Shown here piece by piece: positions 58,001-64,000 of a stretch of 64,000 nt of DNA. The DNA comes from Linnemannia hyalina (taxonomy: Eukaryota; Mortierellomycota; Mortierellomycetes; Mortierellales; Mortierellaceae), in NCBI GenBank assembly GCA_019671135.1, contig JAHRHY010000005.1, forward strand, positions 1,240,001 through 1,304,000, given 5' to 3'. A program made the position numbers and the translations under genes. Under the pieces are notes generated by a model. It was not told where the DNA came from. It made no database searches and saw nothing but the letters and a program-made list of their open reading frames with translations. Within the stretch, counting starts at the first letter, position 1; every line of letters starts with the position of its first letter.

Positions 58001-59431
58001 GTGCGGCTGAACAATTCCAAGAGTTGACGCAAGTTGTCGGCAAAGGCGTCGGTGACCTCGAAGATGGCGTAGATGACATAGACACCAACCTCACGGTGTC
58101 CAGCGTTGGCGCCGTTGGAGCATTGGAACAAGAAGGCAAGGAGCTCGTTCCAGGTGTTGGCGGGAATCTCAATTCTTCCGACAGTGGCAATAACACGGGC
58201 GGTTGAGTGGCGGGGGAGAGGCCTAAAAGAATTGATAACAAAGATGTTGAGAACGATTAGTTTCTTTTGAATGTTACTTTTCCTGCGAGCCCTTCGCTGT
58301 CGTTCCTCCAGTTTTCTTTTCTCGTTCTGAGAAACATTTGAATGTCACTTTTTCTTGAGTCATCTCTCAGTCGCCTCCAGTGTTTTTTCTCCTTCACACC
58401 GGCCTCCTCTTCTTTTCGCCGTCTCTTCCTCCTCTCCTTTGTCTTTTTTTCTCTTGGCTTTCTCTTCACTTTCCTATTTTCAAACGCCAACAGGTTGAAC
58501 CATTCCCTGAGAGACAACACGCGTAACCAGCAACAAAATAAAACCTACTCCTGCTCGTTCAAGATGATCTCCAAGAGTTTGGCCTTGGTGTTGGTGCGGA
58601 CCTCGAGGTCCAGCTTTGCCCACCAGTTGGTGATCTGCTTGCGGAGCTCGACAGCAGCAAGTTGACGGATCTAGATAAGTGGCAACGAGCAAACGAAAAA
58701 CAATAACAAAGAAAAAAGGTTTGCGAGCGTAAGTCAGTGCTCTCAAATCTCCACTATTTTTCCCTTTTGTTTTTACGCTTTCACTGAAAGAGTTTTTTCC
58801 CTGATCGGTCCTGCTTGCCAGTATCGTTCGAGGTTTCTAGAACTGGCGGGGCTTCATTCCTGCTGTTGTTGTTCCTGCTGTTGTTGTTCCTGCTGCTGTT
58901 GCTGTTGTTATCGTTGTTGTTCTTCCTTAGATAGTAGAAGACCACTCCTCCTCTTCGTCCTGTTGCCGAAGGCCGTCGCTGTCGAACATTTCCTCCGCGC
59001 TCGATTGTCCTTTAAGGCACACACTTGTACACACTACGCGTCGGCACTGTCGTGTTATGGTCTTGCATATAGCATGAATGCAAGATAGCGCACAGGCAAG
59101 GCAACGCCGGAGTGGGGCTTCTTATTCTTACCTCCTTCTGGGTCGAGGTCTGGATGATATGGACGAGGGCAGGGACACAGTTGGCATCAGCGAAGAACTG
59201 GGTGCTCAATGCCTTGGTAGCCTATTTGCCGTTGTAATAGAAAGGAGAAAGTCCTTTGTGTCAGATTCGGATCTTGTTGTCTTGTTGAGATTCAGGGACA
59301 GAATTAAGGAACGAGTGAAGTGTGATGCTGTCGTTTGAAAGTTGATGGATTACCTCCTTGATCTGGTCATTGTTGTTCGAGAAGAGGACCTGCTGCAGGG
59401 TCTGCTCGAGACCGGCCACGTATTGCTCCAT
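55003..59431 (-). CDS. KAP123: Importin beta-family karyopherin Kap123/importin-4
   Basis: Minus-strand exons 59431-59354, 59221-59132, 58670-58549, 58222-56291, 56036-55963 and 55847-55003 give 1046 residues, all junctions in frame. The start MEQYVAGLEQTLQQVLF, then ATKALSTQFFADANCVPALVHIIQ and IRQLAAVELRKQITNWW, follow the N-terminal HEAT repeats of Kap123/IPO4. Helical HEAT-type repeats continue throughout (e.g. PRHSTARVIATVGRIEIPAN, DPEANVRRAACMALSSFAEE). An acidic loop (DNETGDQDDVDGEDTAED, about 56625-56690) and EDEDDK at an exon end fit the acidic cargo/Ran loops of the family. Role: nuclear import of ribosomal proteins and histones H3/H4 with RanGTP. Ends and introns are well fixed by frame; the second intron (58671-59131) is long at 461 nt. 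Confidence 0.92.
58859..58888. repeat. 15-bp tandem repeat in KAP123 intron
   Basis: Two exact CCTGCTGTTGTTGTT units, followed by imperfect GTT/GCT triplets to about 58920, lie inside the second KAP123 intron. No function is apparent. Confidence 0.85.
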
Positions 59432-60217
59432 GGTGTATGTGTGTGCGAGGAGGAGGAGGGAGGGAGGGTGAGGAAGAAGGAAAAAAAAAGAAGAAAAAAC
59501 AAACAACAGACTCCTTCAAAAGTAAAGCCAACGAGAAAAAAAAAACAAAGTCCGTCCGTCCCGCCACCTTTTTCTTTCTTGTGTTTTTTAGGTACATTCG
59601 TGCCACGTGATAGATAACGTACGGACCTCGTCTCAGCCATCTCGTCAGAAAAAAAAGAGAGGCAAAAAACAGCTCAAATGAACGATTCTGGACCGTCTTT
59701 GTATTTTAATTCACCGTTGTTTTTGGTGCTGGTAACGTTGGCGGTTGAGGCGATGCTCTGCCTGCAAGCTTTGTGATAGGGCCACTTCGCTGTGGTTTTA
59801 TTTGTTGTTGTCCAGGTTGCCTTTGTCTTGTCTTGTCTTGTCTTGTTCCGTGTACTGTTGCCAGGCTGTGTGTGGGGTTGTGCTCTTCCTCCACCTACAT
59901 CATCCCTTAATCATCATCATCATCGCCAAGGGGGGTTGGTTCAATAGAAAAACGACGCTAACGCTTGAAGGACACCTTATCACACCTTCTTGCGCCTTCT
60001 TTCGCTCCGTTCCTTCTTCTTCCCTTCTTTCTTCCCTTCTTCCTTCTTCCTTTTCTCCTCTTCTCCTCCCTGCACCCCTCCCACCATTTTCTTCCAAGAG
60101 CTCTCCTCTTATCGCTCACACCCTACAATTTCATTCTTTGCTTTTCATTTTTTTCACACCCTTTTTACCGAGCACATTCAAACACTGCACAAACACCCAC
60201 TCAAACATAACACTGAT
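59432..60217. promoter_or_regulatory. Divergent promoter region, KAP123 / unknown gene
   Basis: This 786-bp spacer contains (CTTGT)4 at 59827-59846 and a long T/C-rich leader (about 59990-60200) before the + strand ATG. Individual promoter elements cannot be fixed. Confidence 0.45.
59827..59846. repeat. (CTTGT)4 tandem repeat
   Basis: Four exact 5-bp units in the divergent promoter between KAP123 and the 487-residue protein gene. Confidence 0.9.
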
Positions 60218-61681
60218 ATGACCACAGCCTTCACATTCTCACACTCCTACGCAGAGTTTAACAAAAAGAATCCCCTCCCTGCTCGACCAAGACTTCATCT
60301 CGAACTCTCCGTCGACACTGCCAACCACGACGCCGCACTCGAAGATATGATGACTATGACCGATTCGGTCACCGCTGTCACACCTCCTCTCGATCTTACC
60401 TCAGACTCGGACGACGAGTACTCTGTCATCATGCGGTCCCCGCTTTCACCAACCACGCCCCAGCCCGTTTCCATCTTGCTTCACCGCAAGCGCAAGGATT
60501 CTCAAGAAGAGCACGTCTCTGCCCTCAACCTCTTTGATCGCCAGCGAGGTCAGCACGATACCGAATATGCAGCCTTTCCTGCCCCTCAGGGTTATGGAAA
60601 GGGCGCAAGGGGTCGCAGGCCGACTGTGACCTTTGACCTTGACGATGAGCCCTCATCCCAGCGGCAGCACACAGGCCCTCTGTCGGTTCTTCACCACGAT
60701 CGTCATGATGATGCCGCGGCCCGTAAAGCTGTCGACTTTATCCTTGATGATGATGATGAAGCTACTCCCTGTCCAGAGGTGCCTGATGGTGTTCTTGCAG
60801 CTGAGCGCGCTCTCCGTAGAGTGTCGATCACACATCCAGCCGAGACCTCGTCCATCACCGCTGCTCCTCAAGGTTCCGACTCGACCAACGACGACACCAC
60901 CATGCCTTCAATAATACCCATAACGACAACAGCTGCAACGACGAAAACAGAAAACACAACAACGACGACAGCAATTGCAGAAGAACCGATAACTACTAGC
61001 GTGGTCGAAAATAGGGCACCCCAAGAAATCATCATCAACCACATCACGGCAGAGGATGCGCCCCAAGACTTGCTCGTGGCCCTTTTTGACCGCTCCTCTG
61101 AGCTCGAAGCGCTGACCGCCAAACACTCAGACTTTTTCAACCTCATCTACAGTAGCCTCTCTCAACCCAGTCGCGAACCCTTCAAGACCCTCCTCTTCAC
61201 TCCCCGCACCTCCCTTGGTGACCGAGACTGGATGGAGGCCATTGACAAACAGCTCTCGGCCCTCCCACCTTGCATCCTCGAAAAGTTCAAGGGCATTGTT
61301 GGTTGGATTGGACCTGAAGACGATGAAGACGAGCGCGACTTCTGGGGTGAGGACGAATACGGTTACCGCGACTCGTCCTTCGAACAAGTCCAGATCAAGT
61401 GGCTCCGCGATGTTCCCGATTTCCCTCTCGAGACCTTTGAACAGTGCTACCCACAGTTCTTTGTCAATGCTCGAGACCGACTCCAGGGCCATCGCATGTC
61501 ATACGGTGGAGACCAGCGCGACCATTATGTGATCTTTTGTGAGATCCTGCAACTGAGTCGAGACGACTTGCCCTGCGACAATGCGTGGGCCCGTCGAATG
61601 AACGGCTGTCTTGAGAAGCACCCCGAGCTGTTACTGCAGTTGAAGGAGATTATCGCCTACGAGACGGGATACGACGACTGA
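60218..61681 (+). CDS. Unrecognised 487-residue protein
   Basis: Single-exon gene. The frame is open upstream to 59990, but that part translates a pyrimidine-rich leader, so the ATG at 60218 (MTTAFTFSHSYAEF) is the better start. The N-terminal half is polar and disordered, with acidic clusters (SDSDDEYS, DDDDEA), a basic RKRK patch and Thr-rich runs. The C-terminal 190 residues look folded: DLLVALFDRSSELEALTAK, PFKTLLFTPR, DWMEAIDKQLSALPPCILEKFKG, an acidic GPEDDEDERDFWG loop, and helices to the end (QLKEIIAYETGYDD). No signal peptide, membrane segment or catalytic motif is seen. Possibly a nuclear or scaffold protein, but I do not recognise the family. Confidence 0.75.
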   Translation: MTTAFTFSHSYAEFNKKNPLPARPRLHLELSVDTANHDAALEDMMTMTDSVTAVTPPLDLTSDSDDEYSVIMRSPLSPTTPQPVSILLHRKRKDSQEEHVSALNLFDRQRGQHDTEYAAFPAPQGYGKGARGRRPTVTFDLDDEPSSQRQHTGPLSVLHHDRHDDAAARKAVDFILDDDDEATPCPEVPDGVLAAERALRRVSITHPAETSSITAAPQGSDSTNDDTTMPSIIPITTTAATTKTENTTTTTAIAEEPITTSVVENRAPQEIIINHITAEDAPQDLLVALFDRSSELEALTAKHSDFFNLIYSSLSQPSREPFKTLLFTPRTSLGDRDWMEAIDKQLSALPPCILEKFKGIVGWIGPEDDEDERDFWGEDEYGYRDSSFEQVQIKWLRDVPDFPLETFEQCYPQFFVNARDRLQGHRMSYGGDQRDHYVIFCEILQLSRDDLPCDNAWARRMNGCLEKHPELLLQLKEIIAYETGYDD

Positions 61682-63245
61682 GTTCAGTCCCGTTTTACTG
61701 TCCCCTTTGCGTAGCTTCTCTCTCTCTCCTATCCATAATGCTTGCTTTGTTGACATTGGTAAAATAGCAAAAATATAAAAACAAGAAAAGAAGACGCTTT
61801 ATCTAAGGTCCGCATCTCCCAACGCTCTTTGTCAGTGCTTTGCCCAAAGCGTAAATGCAATCTACTCAATCTGCCAGAAAACATCATCGCCTGATTAAGG
61901 GTTGGAGATATCTTTCTCTCGCCATCATCCACCCTGTTGCTCGCGTCCCTCATCTTCTACTTGCGTTTTCACGCCCCTATTAAATTGCTATCGGTGAAAG
62001 CTGCACAAGGTGGACGGGCAAGGAGGATGCAATTATAAATGAACAGGCCCTTTCCTCAATAAACAAGCTTTTTAGCCTAACGAAATGAATAATAAATATC
62101 TTGCTAAATGCTGGTATGAGGCACATGCTCAGGTACGACGAAGACCGTATCAACAACTATGACAGCAAACATGAAAATAGGAGACGATTCAGGAACAGCA
62201 GGGAGAAGGGACGAGCGACAGAGAACGACGAGGCACGTTGTCGCCTCGGAAAGGGGCTAGGTATCTGGCATCAAAACGAATGTCTACAGTGCATGTCGAA
62301 AATCTTATGAGTATGATGAATCAAATCGGTTCATTGACAAGCAAAGGAAGAATGTCTGATGGCTTTTCCAGCGTGGAAGTTGTGGTTTCAATTTGATTAC
62401 AGTGTGAGTGCCGAAGGCGATAGACGATAGATCTCAGAACTCATAGTCAACCGACAACAAGGAATCGAGCAGTCAAGAAACAAGGATAGAGGAGAAGACG
62501 AGAGGAAAAGAAAAAAGGGTCGAAACGGAGGCAATTCCCTTGTCTCCTTGGTGTTTTTTAATTGTCTTTGGGCCTAATATCATTGACAGGTTTGAATCCT
62601 GTGTCGGATATAGAAACGGGTGATTATTGTTATCGCTTATTAACTTTCAAGGCTGCATTGCAACTTTGCAAGGTGCATGTGTAATTTGCTGTCCAAGTTC
62701 AACGCCTTCTTCTCTTCTCTTCTCTCCGTTCTCTCGTTGCATTTATGTTCGTTGTCAGTCCTTCAGTTGCTACTACTGGTTGATGCTGTTACTTGTATAG
62801 TACAGTAGAGGAAGTGTCTTTTGTTGACGAGAATTGTATTCTCCCGATGTTGACACCCTCAGAGGACCATCACCTGGGCGATTTGTTTATCACAGCGAAC
62901 AAGTACATGCAAAGACCACCCGCCCCCTTCTCTCTTCTTTTCTGAATTGTCTATCTTAAGATTGGTCTTGTCGCTTGTCTTGTTCGCATTGATGCGGTGG
63001 TGGTGGTGGTCCATTTGAGCCCAAACCAATCCTCTCCGTTTTCACCTCTTTCTTTCTCTTTTTCTCCTCTCCTTCCCGAGACAAAGTGGACAGGGCACAA
63101 ACCGTCCGCTGTCCTTCTTTCCTTCACCCTCCACTTCCCACCTTTTCTTTCTCGTCCCTTCCTCCCAAAAGCTCATACACACCCTTGCCTCACTTCCTTC
63201 TTTGCCCTTACTCTCACCTTTCCTTATTCTGAACGACCTTCTACC
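61682..63245. other. Intergenic region, unknown protein to partial right-edge gene
   Basis: These 1.56 kb hold the 3' UTR of the 487-residue gene and the promoter of the right-edge gene. Short frames (e.g. 62101-62310) lack support. A pyrimidine-rich leader runs about 63010-63240. Confidence 0.45.
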
Positions 63246-64000
63246 ATGTCTCGCTCCTATACTCCCTCCATCGATCACAACTCTCATAGTTCAATAATGC
63301 ATACCTCAAGTACAATCGAGTATGTAACTCCATGCTCGGTGTTCACCTTTTTCTTCAACCCTTTTTCTCCACGCTTAATTTTTGTCACTCACTCTTTTGG
63401 AATTCTATCTGTCCACTATGGATTCATAGAACCCAGCTTGATACGGAGCGTGACTACCCCCACACCGCACAGCAAAAGCAACACAAGCACCAGGAACAGG
63501 AGCGGGAACAAGTAGGACTCTTACAAACAACGAACCAACGTCTTCTGACACGACAACAACGGATAGCTGAAGTCCGGGAGAAAAGACTCTCCATGTCGTC
63601 CATCATGACTGTCGATACGTCTTCTCTTTCCCAAGGCGGTTTCTTTACCTGCTCTTCTCCGACGACTGCAGCGTCTTCGTCGTGTACGTCTCCGATGTCC
63701 GTGCTTGTACCCATCTCGCCCTCGTCAGTCTCGTTTCAGGATAGTTATCCGACCAATAGCAACAACAATTATCGCCATAGCAGGAGGACGTCGTCGTCAG
63801 TGTCGTCGTCGCTGTCAGAATGGCATCAGCTTGCACACAGCAACAACCTTCTTCCATCGAATCCTGCGCTCCCTGTACCTGAACCTGTTGCATATTTCGC
63901 CCCTATACCTGCCCCTGTTCCTGCAATTCGACAGCAACAACAAAAGAACAAGCACAAGTCTCAGACATCGGAAATGGACGGACAAATACTCCCGTTTCCT
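63246..64000 (+). CDS. N-terminal part of a Ser/Gln-rich protein, 3' partial
   Basis: Exon 1 is 63246-63319 (MSRSYTPSIDHNSHSS...) with a GTATGT donor. Exon 2 starts at 63430 after ATAG and stays open to the window end (571 nt), giving 215 visible residues. The joined frame reads STIETQLDTERDYPH and continues with a Gln/Glu-rich, probably coiled segment (QQKQHKHQEQEREQ, RQQRIAEVREKR), then a Ser-rich disordered part. No domain is visible, so the product is unknown; this layout is common in fungal regulators and scaffolds. Support comes from the ATG context, splice signals and the long open frame in exon 2. Confidence 0.6.

Noticed and set aside
59990..60217. Upstream extension of the 487-residue protein frame
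   Set aside because: The added residues (Phe/Ser/Pro runs) simply reflect a T/C-rich leader.
62586..62602. tRNA T-arm-like hairpin (ACAGG, TTTGAAT loop, CCTGT)
   Set aside because: No matching acceptor stem, D-arm or anticodon arm in the preceding 70 bases.

Overview
The window is nuclear DNA of a filamentous fungus, most likely an early-diverging lineage such as Mortierellomycota/Mucoromycota. This placement is an inference from gene content and style, not from a marker gene. Genes are dense and lie on both strands. Introns are mostly about 80-160 nt with GTAAGT-like donors and CTAAC-like branch sites. Intact housekeeping genes are the Doa10 ubiquitin ligase, the 75/78-kDa complex I subunit, importin Kap123 and ABC transporters. 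No rRNA, tRNA, CRISPR array or recognisable transposon was found.

Layout. 1-5525 (+): all but the 5' end of an SSM4/DOA10 ERAD ligase. 5960-7699 (-): small secreted copper-oxidase-type (LPMO-like) protein. 7700-10490: long divergent spacer. 10491-18528 (+): a 2456-residue receptor hybrid histidine kinase. 18655-20735 (-): Golgi-type glycosyltransferase with a GT34 domain. 21478-22623 (+): diacylglycerol-kinase-type lipid kinase. 23622-24341 (-): pathogen-related-protein/SnoaL-like protein. 24853-27705 (-): HMT1/ABCB6-type half ABC transporter. 28282-31092 (+): NDUFS1. 31785-37695 (+): ABCC/MRP transporter. 38148-40184 (+): F-box-like protein. 40737-44266 (+): DDHD phospholipase A1. 44391-45685 (+): MYND finger fused to an acyl-protein thioesterase. 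45803-46102 (-): CipC-like small protein. 46765-47726 (+): possible proteasome-assembly chaperone. 49497-54660 (+): decayed SPT23/MGA2-like regulator gene(s). 55003-59431 (-): importin KAP123. 60218-61681 (+): unrecognised 487-residue protein. 63246-64000 (+): start of another gene running off the window.

The most interesting object is the receptor histidine kinase. Two tandem periplasmic-binding-protein folds and a cysteine-rich stalk lie outside the membrane. Inside comes a degenerate kinase-homology domain and coupling helix strongly resembling those of animal receptor guanylyl cyclases. Where those proteins have the cyclase, this one has a complete histidine kinase and two receiver domains.

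Other points of note are the MYND-thioesterase fusion, the two-domain glycosyltransferase, a 41-nt micro-exon that completes the RING-CH finger, a stop-free 99-nt intron in the HMT1-like gene, and the SPT23-like pseudogene in an otherwise intact neighbourhood. The lipid-related genes (lipid kinase, PLA1, thioesterase, SPT23-like) do not form an operon-like unit; their proximity may be coincidence.
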